A stretch of 40,494 nt of DNA, from assembly GCA_964474755.1 (NCBI GenBank), contig CAYYUG010000037.1, positions 1 through 40,494 on the forward strand. Direction: 5' to 3'. Below are positions 26,695 to 34,979 of this stretch, one piece after another (the first letter of the stretch is position 1; the number at the start of each line of letters is the position of its first letter). The notes beneath the pieces were generated by a model. That model saw nothing but the letters and a program-made list of their open reading frames with translations, searched no databases and was not told where the DNA came from. Source of the stretch: GCA-2717185 sp964474755. Its GTDB lineage: Bacteria; Pseudomonadota; Alphaproteobacteria; UBA8366; GCA-2717185. The translations under genes were made by a program, and so were the position numbers.

Positions 26695-27642
26695 GTGCAA
26701 CTCGCAATCATCAATGATTACCAAGATCTGGCGCTAGAGGCGGCCGACTGGTCGAGTTTGCCAGACACAGTCGAAACAGATGTGTTTTCGCGCCGCATCA
26801 CGAATGAGGAAGCTGCGACGCTGCTCTTCCCTTACGACATCATCGTCACGGCTCGCGAAGAAACTTTGTTCAATTTTGCACTCATAGAACAATTACCAAA
26901 CCTAAAACTCCTGGTAACGCACGGCCAACGTAACGCCGCACTAGACATGAAGGCGCTTGCGGCACGGCAGGTCACAATCTGCGGCACCGGCTACGGCTTC
27001 CCCATCGCGACGGTGGAATTGACCTGGGGTCTTATCCTTAGCCTGCTGAAATTTATTCCTCAGGAAGACAGAGCTATCCGCGAGGGACGCTGGGGCGACC
27101 ACCTACCGTTTGGACTAAGTGGCCAAACCCTGGGAATAGTTGGTCTTGGAACCTTGGGCGGAGGCGTCGCACGCGTTGGTAAAGCCTTCGATATGGACGT
27201 AATCGCCTGGAGTTTAAACCTCACGGCAGAACGTTGCGCCGAATTCGGCGTGGAACTTGTCACGAAGGATGAACTGTTTCAGCGTGCGGATATCGTTAGT
27301 GTTCACCTAATCCTGGGAGACCGGAGTCGGGGCACCGTCGGCGCGCCCGAATTTGACCTTATGAAATCCACTGGCCTGTTGATCAACACAGCACGCGGTC
27401 CCATTGTCGACGAGAACGCCATGATTACCGCGTTGGAGACCGGTAAGATTGCTGGCGCTGGTCTCGACGTCTACGACCAGGAGCCCCTTCCCGCCGACCA
27501 CAAGTTGCGAAGACTACCGAATACCGTTCTGATGCCCCATGTAGGCGGCCGCACGCGCGAGAATTTTATTGCCCGTTATCGTGACAGCTTAGAGGACGTG
27601 GAGGCCTGGCTAAACGGCAACCCAATCCGAGTGATACAGTAG
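26695..27642 (+). CDS. D-isomer-specific 2-hydroxyacid dehydrogenase (second, tandem)
   Basis: A 315-residue member of the same superfamily but only distantly similar to its neighbour. The nucleotide motif is GLGTLG (150-155) followed by VIAWSLNLT. The catalytic residues are R234 (NTARGPIVDE), E263 (DVYDQEPLP) and H282 (LMPHVGG). THGQRNAALD near 75-84 forms the substrate loop. The GTG start at 26695 directly abuts the TAG of the first gene, so translation is probably coupled. The amidase follows after 24 bp. Two different dehydrogenases in tandem could act on two steps or stereoisomers of one pathway, or form a heteromer; sequence cannot decide. Confidence 0.9.
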   Translation: MQLAIINDYQDLALEAADWSSLPDTVETDVFSRRITNEEAATLLFPYDIIVTAREETLFNFALIEQLPNLKLLVTHGQRNAALDMKALAARQVTICGTGYGFPIATVELTWGLILSLLKFIPQEDRAIREGRWGDHLPFGLSGQTLGIVGLGTLGGGVARVGKAFDMDVIAWSLNLTAERCAEFGVELVTKDELFQRADIVSVHLILGDRSRGTVGAPEFDLMKSTGLLINTARGPIVDENAMITALETGKIAGAGLDVYDQEPLPADHKLRRLPNTVLMPHVGGRTRENFIARYRDSLEDVEAWLNGNPIRVIQ

Positions 27643-27666
27643 CTATTTTATGACCGGAGAAATTTG

Positions 27667-29124
27667 ATGACAAAATTCAATCCTTTCTCTGGCGCGGCTC
27701 AGATCGCGGAAGACATCCGGACCCGAAAGACATCCGCGTGTGACGTGCTAGATGCATATCTGGAGCGGGTCGAGCGATTTAACCCAGCACTCAACGCAAT
27801 CATCTGCAGCAATGTTGAGGACGCACGACGGCGTGCGGATGAGCTAGACAAATTGGGGGCGGAGGATTTGTGGCAAGGCCCTTTGCATGGCGTCCCCATG
27901 ACCATCAAGGAGAGCTACAATGTTGCCGGTATGCCGACAACCTGGGGCATGCCCGATCTCAAAGATAACATCGTAGACAGCGACGCAATTTCAGTCGCCC
28001 GGCTAAAATCGGCTGGTGTCAACCTGTTCGGTAAAACTAACGTGCCATTACTTCTTTCTGACTGGCAAAGTTTCAATGATATATATGGGGTTACCAAAAA
28101 TCCTTGGGATATTAGTTTAAGCCCTGGTGGGTCGTCAGGTGGCTCTGCAGCAGCGCTGGCATCCGGAATGACTGGATTGGAAGCCGGTAGCGATATTGGC
28201 GCATCCATCCGAAATCCTGCGCATTATTGCGGCGTTTTCGGGCATAAGCCAAGCTACGGCGTAATCACCCCACGCGGACACATGATGCCAGGCGTTCTCA
28301 CCTATTCCGATATCTCGGTTGTCGGTCCCCTCGCTCGCACGGCACAGGATCTGCGGATCGCGTTGGATGTAATGGCCGGTCCAGACGAGATTGAAGGAGA
28401 AGCCTGGCAACTCAAATTACCCTCCGCAACAAAACACCGGCTGGCCGACTTCAAGATCGCCGTGATGCTATCGGAGTCGAACACCGTCGTCGACATCGAG
28501 ATTACGGACGTACTTCAGAAACTAGTCGACAAACTCGCTGCGGCTGGTGCCGTGGTGCACGATACAGCGCGGCCAGAGATAGACTGGTACCAGGCACATG
28601 AGCTGTATATCCTCTTGCTTCGTTCTGCGACATCCGCTCGCGTAGACCCATCAACGATCGAAGCACAGAAGGCGGAAACGGCGACACTCGACCCAGACGA
28701 CGACAGCTACTACGCTCGCATGCTGCGGGCTAACACTATGAGCCATGCGGAATGGCTACGCCTCAACAATGCTCGTGCTCATCTGCGGCGACGTTGGGCT
28801 GAATTCTTCGAAGAATACGATTTGCTACTCTGTCCCGCCGCCGCTTCGGCTGCTCAGCCACACGACCATGACGGCGAACGCTGGACAAGAACAGTGACCG
28901 TGAACAACGAACAAATTTTGACGACGGATCAGCTTTTCTGGGCAGGCATTAGCGGTGTCGTCTACCTTCCGTCAACCGTGGCCCCAGCGGGTTTCACACG
29001 CAAGAACCTGCCAGTAGGCATCCAGATTGTAGGGCCCAACTATGGCGACCATACTTGCATCGAATTCGCCCGCCTGATCGAAGAGCATTTTGGTGGTTTC
29101 GTGCCTCCGCCGGGCTACGAATAA
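27667..29124 (+). CDS. Amidase signature family hydrolase
   Basis: A 485-residue amidase with the full catalytic triad: K81 (LHGVPMTIKESYN), the cis-serine in SPGGSSGGSAAA (152-163) and nucleophile S180 in GSDIGASIRNPAHYCG. The tail STVAPAGFTRKNLPVGIQIVGP is typical. The domain between about 240 and 400 carries substrate-specific helices. It starts at the ATG at 27667, one codon after a TTG, because GGAG lies 7 bases upstream. It appears to be the third gene of an operon with the two hydroxyacid dehydrogenases, so the released acid could be their substrate precursor (inference). Its stop lies 3 bp from that of the convergent lyase gene. Confidence 0.93.
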   Translation: MTKFNPFSGAAQIAEDIRTRKTSACDVLDAYLERVERFNPALNAIICSNVEDARRRADELDKLGAEDLWQGPLHGVPMTIKESYNVAGMPTTWGMPDLKDNIVDSDAISVARLKSAGVNLFGKTNVPLLLSDWQSFNDIYGVTKNPWDISLSPGGSSGGSAAALASGMTGLEAGSDIGASIRNPAHYCGVFGHKPSYGVITPRGHMMPGVLTYSDISVVGPLARTAQDLRIALDVMAGPDEIEGEAWQLKLPSATKHRLADFKIAVMLSESNTVVDIEITDVLQKLVDKLAAAGAVVHDTARPEIDWYQAHELYILLLRSATSARVDPSTIEAQKAETATLDPDDDSYYARMLRANTMSHAEWLRLNNARAHLRRRWAEFFEEYDLLLCPAAASAAQPHDHDGERWTRTVTVNNEQILTTDQLFWAGISGVVYLPSTVAPAGFTRKNLPVGIQIVGPNYGDHTCIEFARLIEEHFGGFVPPPGYE

Positions 29125-29127
29125 CCG

Positions 29128-29895
29128 TTACTCGTATGCGATATTCTCCGCAGGCAGGTGCCGCCATCGCGTCTCCTGTTGCTGCTCTTCGTAGTAATGC
29201 GCGGCAAAACTAACAGAACGCGGGGTAATCAGGAACATACGAGTGAGCTGCCAGGGGAAGCCAAGATCGAGAATTACCGAAGCACCGACGCCATCCAGAT
29301 TAAGCGGAATGATCTTGCCAGTTTTCTCCGTAATCTCCAGTTCGATTAGCCCTGCCAGACGGCTATGCGATCCGAAGCAACCTTCTTCGCGAGCAATCTC
29401 CAGTATCTTCGGAGCGCGCGGATCGGCACCATGTAGTGGTATGCCGTATCCGGGTACACGACCTTCGCGTGCGACAATCTCTTTTGCCAAGCGCTGGAAA
29501 ATTTCGTCTGGCGGATCGCCGTCTACATTAGCCACTGCCTCCGATAACAGTTTCGCTAATTGTTCACCTGCACCTCCCATAGTGTCGCCAAAGGCCATGA
29601 TACCGCCAGCCATCGCTGCCTGGATCGAGGTGCCGTAAGAAGCATAGCAACGTGCAATCATCGAGGGAGGTGCAATGCCATGCTCTATAGATGCAACCAA
29701 CAAGGCATCTAGGACGCGGGCCTGGGATTTTGTCGCCTCCCGGCCCGTCAGCAGAAGAAACATCATCTGGGCGAAGGTAACCGAGCCTACCAAATCACTC
29801 AGCTTACGACCGCGGATAAGGATCTCTTCTTCTGTCTCGTTGCTAACAACCTGTGCAATCGAAGTTCGCCAGTATGACATTCCATCGGCGGCCAT
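29128..29895 (-). CDS. Citryl-CoA-lyase-like protein (citrate synthase fold, short form)
   Basis: A 255-residue protein homologous to the catalytic part of citrate synthase. It matches the short forms annotated as citryl-CoA lyase, which cleave a 3-hydroxy-3-carboxyacyl-CoA to acetyl-CoA and a 2-oxoacid. All three citrate-synthase catalytic positions are visible: H72 (IEHGIAPPS), H155 (GYGIPLHGADPRAPKI) and D201 (PLNLDGVGAS). The second histidine sits in GIPLHG in place of the usual GHRVY, a loop change that fits a different substrate. AGGAAG precedes the ATG. A GTCAC-TT-GTGAC palindrome lies 69-80 bp upstream. The enoyl-CoA hydratase upstream is on the same strand. Confidence 0.85.
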   Translation of the reverse strand: MAADGMSYWRTSIAQVVSNETEEEILIRGRKLSDLVGSVTFAQMMFLLLTGREATKSQARVLDALLVASIEHGIAPPSMIARCYASYGTSIQAAMAGGIMAFGDTMGGAGEQLAKLLSEAVANVDGDPPDEIFQRLAKEIVAREGRVPGYGIPLHGADPRAPKILEIAREEGCFGSHSRLAGLIELEITEKTGKIIPLNLDGVGASVILDLGFPWQLTRMFLITPRSVSFAAHYYEEQQQETRWRHLPAENIAYE

Positions 29896-29963
29896 GAGGT
29901 CTCTTCCTAATTCGTGTGCTCTATTATCGTTGACAAGGCGCAGAACTCCGTTGATCCGTAAAC

Positions 29964-29975
29964 GTCACTTGTGAC
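29964..29975. promoter_or_regulatory. Palindrome GTCAC-TT-GTGAC upstream of the lyase gene
   Basis: A perfect 12-bp palindrome in the 127-bp spacer before the citryl-CoA-lyase-like gene, centred about 75 bp from its start codon, a position suited to a regulator site. It shares GTCA/TGAC half-sites with the larger palindrome at 30913-30931. No transcription factor gene lies in the window to pair with it. Confidence 0.4.
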
Positions 29976-30022
29976 ACCAGGGCAAGGCCGCAGCTCTATG
30001 GCCGGGTTGGTTTTAAACGCCC

Positions 30023-30871
30023 CTAACGTCCCTTAAACACTGGCTTACGCTTCTCTACGAATGCCTTGCGCGCTTCGGTCTCGTCCTCGGAGCTATTGAG
30101 AATTAGCGCAGCATTCGACGTCAATACCATGGTGTGATCCAAGGTTGTGTCGAGGGCGGAACGCATGATGCGCTTGCTGTTCCACTGCACAAGCGGCGGA
30201 ATGCCAAGCATCTTGCCGCATAATTCGCGGGTGAACTCCTCTAGCTTCCCGGAATCGACCAGATGATTAATCATACCCCACCGAAAGGCGGTTTCCGCAT
30301 CGGTCTGGCCGGTATAGGCAAATTCAAGTGCCCGGCCAAGGCCGATCATTTTCGGCAAATAGTAGCAGCCGCCATTCTCGATGATCTGACCCGCCTGATG
30401 ATAAGCAATGAAACGTGTCTTCTCGCAACCGATGCGAATATCACAATGCAGCGACATGTCCATGCCCGAGCCTACCGCCGGACCATTGATCATAGCGACA
30501 GTCGGTTTGCGGATGTCGGCGATATCGCGATGCAGCTTGGTGAAACCGTGGAAAAAATGCTGGCGCACCGCGTCGGTGCCTTCACGACCACTGCGGTTGC
30601 CTATAAAATTTTCGCCCGTAACTTCCGGTGGCGATTTTTTCTTCAAGTTGGCACCAGCACAAAATGCGCGACCGACACCGGTTAAGATAATGACGCGTAC
30701 ATCCGGGTCGTCATCTCCGGCGCGCATGTATTCGCCAACCTTGGCCACCGTGCTGTTTTCCTCAGAATTGCCAACCAGCGCATTTAGTACTTCAGGCTGG
30801 TTGAACTTGATCCAAAGGAGACCGTTATCCTCCTTTTCGTACAACAGATGATCGACGAGTTTCGGGCCCAT
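30023..30871 (-). CDS. Enoyl-CoA hydratase/isomerase family protein
   Basis: A 282-residue crotonase-fold protein. The oxyanion hole is formed by AFCAGANL (69-76) and NGPAVGSGMDMS (129-140). Of the two hydratase glutamates, the first position is not acidic (HQAGQIIENGG, 158-168), while the second is kept as E183 (RALEFAYTG). This is the reverse of the paralogue at 16486. It may therefore catalyse isomerisation, hydration of an unusual acyl-CoA or C-C cleavage. The ribosome site AAGGAGG is 8 bases before the ATG and is among the strongest in the window. It diverges from the amidohydrolase gene over 113 bp containing a 19-bp palindrome, and is probably cotranscribed with the lyase gene. Confidence 0.88.
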   Translation of the reverse strand: MGPKLVDHLLYEKEDNGLLWIKFNQPEVLNALVGNSEENSTVAKVGEYMRAGDDDPDVRVIILTGVGRAFCAGANLKKKSPPEVTGENFIGNRSGREGTDAVRQHFFHGFTKLHRDIADIRKPTVAMINGPAVGSGMDMSLHCDIRIGCEKTRFIAYHQAGQIIENGGCYYLPKMIGLGRALEFAYTGQTDAETAFRWGMINHLVDSGKLEEFTRELCGKMLGIPPLVQWNSKRIMRSALDTTLDHTMVLTSNAALILNSSEDETEARKAFVEKRKPVFKGR

Positions 30872-30912
30872 GTTGATGTCCTCCTTACGTGGGATCTTTG
30901 TGTTTGATGTCT

Positions 30913-30931
30913 GAGGTCATGTTGTGACCTC
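30913..30931. promoter_or_regulatory. 19-bp palindromic operator candidate between divergent genes
   Basis: GAGGTCA (30913-30919) and TGACCTC (30925-30931) are exact reverse complements around a 5-base spacer TGTTG. The element sits midway in the 113-bp divergent promoter region of the hydratase (start 30871) and the amidohydrolase (start 30985), where one bound dimer could control both. It is the most operator-like sequence in the window. A transcribed hairpin is possible but has no U-run. Confidence 0.55.
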
Positions 30932-30984
30932 GGGCCTGGCAATGCAACAATACGGCACGGCTTGAACCCCTCCAGGAGGTAAAC

Positions 30985-32703
30985 ATGGATCTGTTAATTA
31001 AAAATGGGACAGTTATCGACGGCTCGGGCGGCGCGCGATACCAGGCAGATGTGGGGATAAAAAAAGGCAAAATCATAGAAATTGGCCGAATTCGGGCTCA
31101 GGCTGATAAGGTTATCGATGCAGACGGCTTGATCGTGTCTCCCGGCTTTATCGACGGCCATACCCATATGGATGCGCAAGTCACCTGGGATCCGCTTGGC
31201 AGTTGCTCCTGCTGGCACGGAGTGACCAGCGTGATGATGGGTAATTGCGGCTTCGCACTTGCCCCATGCAAACCAGAGAAGCGCGAATGGTTCGCCCAAT
31301 GCCTTGAAGCAGTGGAAGACATCCCGACCAAAGCTATTATGTCGGGGGTCGATTGGAGTTGGGAGACCTTCCCTGAATATTTGGATGCCGTCGACCGTGC
31401 TCCGAAGGGCATCAATTACGGCGCCTATATTGGCCATTCCGCACTGCGAATGTACGTAATGGGCGATAGAGCCCTTAGCGAAAAGGCGACGGATGACGAC
31501 ATCGCCAAGATGGCAGCCGCAATTCAAGAAGCGATCAAGGCCGGAGCAGTCGGTTTCTCTACGTCGCTGTCGACCACTCATTCCACACCAGACGGCTCAC
31601 CGGTCGCCAGTCGCTACGCCGATTGGGCAGAAATCGACCAGTTGGTTGGAGCCATGGCAGAACTGAATGCGGGGATTTTTCAGGTCGGACCCGATGTTTC
31701 CAGCGCTACAGCACAAAAAAGTTTTTTTAAACAATTACAAAGAGTTGCGCTAGAAAGTGGCCGTCCAATCATGTTTGGCACGATCGCTACGCAAATGCTG
31801 GACGATCCTACTTCTTGGCGTTATCAGACCGACATGATCGACGAGACAGTCGCCAAAGGTGGACGCATGTTCGGGCAATCCTCAACACGGCCGATTAGCG
31901 TGGTCTTTTCTATGAAGTCCAACCTACCCTTCGATGTCTTGCCAAGCTGGCAAAAGATCCGGACCTTGCCGATCGAGGAACAAAAAGCCCGCATGGCCGA
32001 CCCCGAAATACGCCGTAAGCTGGTCGAAGAGGAAGCCACAATGCGACCTCGGGTGGCAGAGTTTCAGGGTGGCGGTGATGCATCGACCAATCCAATGAGG
32101 CCTGACTATGAAAATCTACTGGCGATGCAGGGCGTCGATTGGAACGATCCATCAGTCGCCGATGTCGCGCGGCAGCGCAACACTGGTCCGGTAGAAACTA
32201 TGCTTGACTTGATGCTTGAAAATGAAGACCAAATGTTCCTCCAACCACTGGTCAACAAGGACAAAGAGGACGTCAAGGGAATGCTGAAGCATTCCCGTAC
32301 ACTCGCTACCTTCTCCGATTCCGGCGCTCACGTCTGCCAGGAGATGGGGTCGTCGCTGCAAACCCATATGCTCAGCTTCTGGGTCCGTGACCGGCAGGAA
32401 TTCACCCTTGAAGAAGCCATTCGAATGCTGACATTCGACAATGCGTCTGCCTGGGAACTTCCCGACCGAGGCCTAATTCGCACCGGATACGCCGCCGATC
32501 TTGCTATCTTCGACGCGGATACAATCAAGCCGAAACTACCCACAGTGGTCCAGGACTTGCCTGGCGGCGCTAAACGGCTGGTTCAGAAAGCCGATGGCAT
32601 CGCTGCGACAGTGGTAAATGGCATGGTGGCATTCGAAGACGGCGAGTCAACCGGAGAATACGCTGGCCAGGTACTGCGAGGCCCGCTGGCCGCCGTATCT
32701 TAA
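30985..32703 (+). CDS. N-acyl-D-amino-acid deacylase-like amidohydrolase
   Basis: A 572-residue metal-dependent amidohydrolase of the D-aminoacylase/dihydroorotase group. The start LLIKNGTVIDGSGGARYQAD is typical. Metal-binding HTH is H59-x-H61 (FIDGHTHMDAQ), C88 in MGNCGFALAP matches the metal-bridging cysteine of D-aminoacylases, and H151 lies in AYIGHSALR. The C-terminal metal aspartate is in TFSDSGAHV. The TIM-barrel closes with AADLAIFDADTI and VNGMVAFEDG. Family members release D-amino acids from N-acyl forms or open cyclic amides; the exact substrate is not predictable. AGGAGG lies 5 bases before the ATG. It is the first gene of an apparent operon with the TauD-type dioxygenase (5 bp away) and the CoA-transferase. 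Confidence 0.9.
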   Translation: MDLLIKNGTVIDGSGGARYQADVGIKKGKIIEIGRIRAQADKVIDADGLIVSPGFIDGHTHMDAQVTWDPLGSCSCWHGVTSVMMGNCGFALAPCKPEKREWFAQCLEAVEDIPTKAIMSGVDWSWETFPEYLDAVDRAPKGINYGAYIGHSALRMYVMGDRALSEKATDDDIAKMAAAIQEAIKAGAVGFSTSLSTTHSTPDGSPVASRYADWAEIDQLVGAMAELNAGIFQVGPDVSSATAQKSFFKQLQRVALESGRPIMFGTIATQMLDDPTSWRYQTDMIDETVAKGGRMFGQSSTRPISVVFSMKSNLPFDVLPSWQKIRTLPIEEQKARMADPEIRRKLVEEEATMRPRVAEFQGGGDASTNPMRPDYENLLAMQGVDWNDPSVADVARQRNTGPVETMLDLMLENEDQMFLQPLVNKDKEDVKGMLKHSRTLATFSDSGAHVCQEMGSSLQTHMLSFWVRDRQEFTLEEAIRMLTFDNASAWELPDRGLIRTGYAADLAIFDADTIKPKLPTVVQDLPGGAKRLVQKADGIAATVVNGMVAFEDGESTGEYAGQVLRGPLAAVS

Positions 32704-32708
32704 AAGTT

Positions 32709-33602
32709 ATGGGACTTGAGATCGAGCCAAGTGGCCAGGATGTCGGCGCTGAAATCCGTGGCCTAAATATCGCGGAGCCTCTTGCCGCCGCCGACCTTGC
32801 CGCATTGGAAAACGCTTTTGTGGAACATCAGGTTTTGTTGTTCCGAGAACGATCGCTGTCACCCCGGCAGTTCGCTGATTTTTCCGCTCAGTTCGGACAT
32901 TTGCAGCGGCATATCCAGAGCGCCTACTGGCATCCGGAAGTGCCAGAAATAGTCTTTAACCGCAATGTCGACGACAATGGTAATTTCGATGAACTTGCCG
33001 CTCGGCGAGGTGTAACGGAAAACTTACGAAGCGGCTGGCATTCAGATACCACCTACAACGTCATACCCGCAAAGGCGACATCTGTCCACGCAACGGAGGT
33101 GCCCTCTAAGGGCGGAAATACCTGTTTCGCAAGCTCTCATCGCGCATACGATCTAATACCCGAGCAACTTCGCAACCGTATCGCAGACCTAAAGGTAGAA
33201 TTTGCTCTTGGCAACAACCCTCGAAACAAGACGGCGCACTATCTTGGTTCGAAACTAAGCGACGAAGACAAGGCACGCCCCATCGTGACCCATCCTGTAA
33301 TCTGCCAGCATCCCGTTTCCAAAAAACCTGCGATTTATGCCAATCCGTTGATCGCTGTCGGAATTCAGGGACTTAGCGATGAAGAAAGTGACGAAATTTT
33401 GGAAAGACTGTACGACTGCCTGCATGCCGCTGGTGCTGAAGAATATCGCTGGGAACAGGAATGGCAGATTGCCGACACCGTCATATGGGAGAACCGCGGC
33501 GGACTAATGCATACCGGTCGCCTCGACTATCCAGAAAACGAGCGCCGCATCATGATCCGTTGCACCATTGGCAGCAGCCCCATCGAAGCCTACGAAGGCT
33601 GA
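32709..33602 (+). CDS. TauD/TfdA-family 2-oxoglutarate dioxygenase
   Basis: A 297-residue taurine/2,4-D dioxygenase-type protein. The N-terminal part shows GAEIRGLNIAEPL and HQVLLFRERSLSPRQFADFS. Fe(II) ligands are H111 and D113 (GWHSDTTY) and H268 (GLMHTGRLDYPENERR); R279 or R280 should bind 2-oxoglutarate. AIYANPLIAVGIQGL is the usual substrate-side strand. Members hydroxylate next to a sulfonate, aryloxy or alkyl group and thereby split C-S, C-O or C-N bonds. Here it would act on an intermediate of the amidohydrolase / CoA-transferase operon (inference). The start has almost no ribosome site and lies 5 bp after the amidohydrolase stop, so it is probably translationally coupled. Confidence 0.92.
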   Translation: MGLEIEPSGQDVGAEIRGLNIAEPLAAADLAALENAFVEHQVLLFRERSLSPRQFADFSAQFGHLQRHIQSAYWHPEVPEIVFNRNVDDNGNFDELAARRGVTENLRSGWHSDTTYNVIPAKATSVHATEVPSKGGNTCFASSHRAYDLIPEQLRNRIADLKVEFALGNNPRNKTAHYLGSKLSDEDKARPIVTHPVICQHPVSKKPAIYANPLIAVGIQGLSDEESDEILERLYDCLHAAGAEEYRWEQEWQIADTVIWENRGGLMHTGRLDYPENERRIMIRCTIGSSPIEAYEG

Positions 33603-33626
33603 TCCTATAAAAATCGGAAGTCAATT

Positions 33627-34841
33627 ATGAGTGAAAGACTTGCCAAATTGCCAATGGAAGGCGTGCGCATTCTCGACATTGCTACTTTCATTGCCGCGCC
33701 TTTCGCCGCTACCGTCTTATCCGAATTCGGCGCCGAAGTCATCAAAATCGAAAACCCTAAAGGCGGCGACAATTGGCGACGCTATGGTACCAAAACCAAG
33801 CGCGAGGGCGACACTCTCGCCTGGCTTACGGAGTCACGCAACAAGACGTCAATTGGCCTAGATTTTCGTACCCAAGAAGGTGTGAAAATCTTCAAGAACC
33901 TCGTCGAGGTATCCGACGTGATCTGTGAAAATTTCCGGCCGGGTACGATGGAAAAATGGGGCCTCGGTTGGGATGTGCTGAGTGAGATTAATCCACGGCT
34001 TGTCATGCTGCGAGTTTCCGGCTACGGACAGACTGGCCCCTACAAGGAACGACCCGGCTTTGCCCGCATCGCGCAGGGCTTTGGAGGGCTGACTTATCTA
34101 GCTGGCATGCCGGATGGTCCTCCTGTGACCCCGGGCTCCACTTCGCTTGCCGATTACGCAACCGGCTTGTACGGCGCAGTCGGCATACTGCTGGCCCTGC
34201 GTAGTGTAGAACAGACCGGTAAAGGTCAATACATCGATCTTGCACTTTATGAGTCTATTTTTCGCTTTCTCGACGAGCTGGTGCCAGCCTACGCAAAGGA
34301 AGGCACGATCCGTCAGCGTGAGGGCATGGGAACCCGCCTCGCCTGCCCGCACGGTCATTTCCAAACCGGTGACGACAAGTGGATTTCGATTGCCTGCACC
34401 TCGGACCGCATGTTCGAGCGGTTGTGCTATGTCATGGAGAAGCCAGAACTAGCCGAGCCCGACCACTACCAAACGTCAGCGCAACGTATCGCTGCGCGCG
34501 AATTCATTGAAGGCACCGTGTCAAATTTCACAACAGCCTATCCCATGATAGAGGTGATCCAGCGCTGTACCGATGGCGGAGTTCCCTGCGGAGCAATCAA
34601 TTCCATCTCAGACATTTTCGAAGATCCCCAATTTGAAGCACGCGATAATCTGTTAACCGTGAACGAACCCGGCCTCGGCGATATCGTAATTCCGAACGTA
34701 ATCCCGAAACTATCCGCGACACCCGGCCGAGTTACCCATCTAGGACCCCGATTTAAGGACGGTACCGATCGGATATTTCGAGATTTGCTCGGCATCTTGC
34801 CAGAACGCATTCAAGACTTGCTTGAACGCGAGATAATTTAG
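33627..34841 (+). CDS. Family III CoA-transferase (second)
   Basis: A 404-residue family III CoA-transferase. It shows GVRILDIATFIAAPFAATVLS, EFGAEVIKIENPKGGD, ESRNKTSIGLDF and ICENFRPGTMEKWGLG in the expected order. The catalytic aspartate is D176 in STSLADYATGLYGAVG, and GKGQYIDLALYE follows. Sequence outside the motifs differs widely from the paralogue at 2411, so the two probably activate different acids. It follows the TauD-type gene after 24 bp, with GGAAG before the ATG, as third gene of the operon. A dicarboxylic or hydroxy acid made upstream could be converted here to its CoA ester and passed to the divergent hydratase and lyase. That link is inference. Confidence 0.93.
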   Translation: MSERLAKLPMEGVRILDIATFIAAPFAATVLSEFGAEVIKIENPKGGDNWRRYGTKTKREGDTLAWLTESRNKTSIGLDFRTQEGVKIFKNLVEVSDVICENFRPGTMEKWGLGWDVLSEINPRLVMLRVSGYGQTGPYKERPGFARIAQGFGGLTYLAGMPDGPPVTPGSTSLADYATGLYGAVGILLALRSVEQTGKGQYIDLALYESIFRFLDELVPAYAKEGTIRQREGMGTRLACPHGHFQTGDDKWISIACTSDRMFERLCYVMEKPELAEPDHYQTSAQRIAAREFIEGTVSNFTTAYPMIEVIQRCTDGGVPCGAINSISDIFEDPQFEARDNLLTVNEPGLGDIVIPNVIPKLSATPGRVTHLGPRFKDGTDRIFRDLLGILPERIQDLLEREII

Positions 34842-34979
34842 CGCGAAATAATCACAATACCTGTCATCCGTATTTATTGCGGGGGCCAGGTGTTAAATCA
34901 CCGTGCGTAATTTCTTAATCTCGCTAAAAGTACAATCTTGTTCACATGTCAGGGCAAGAATTAAAGACTAAGCAGAGCT

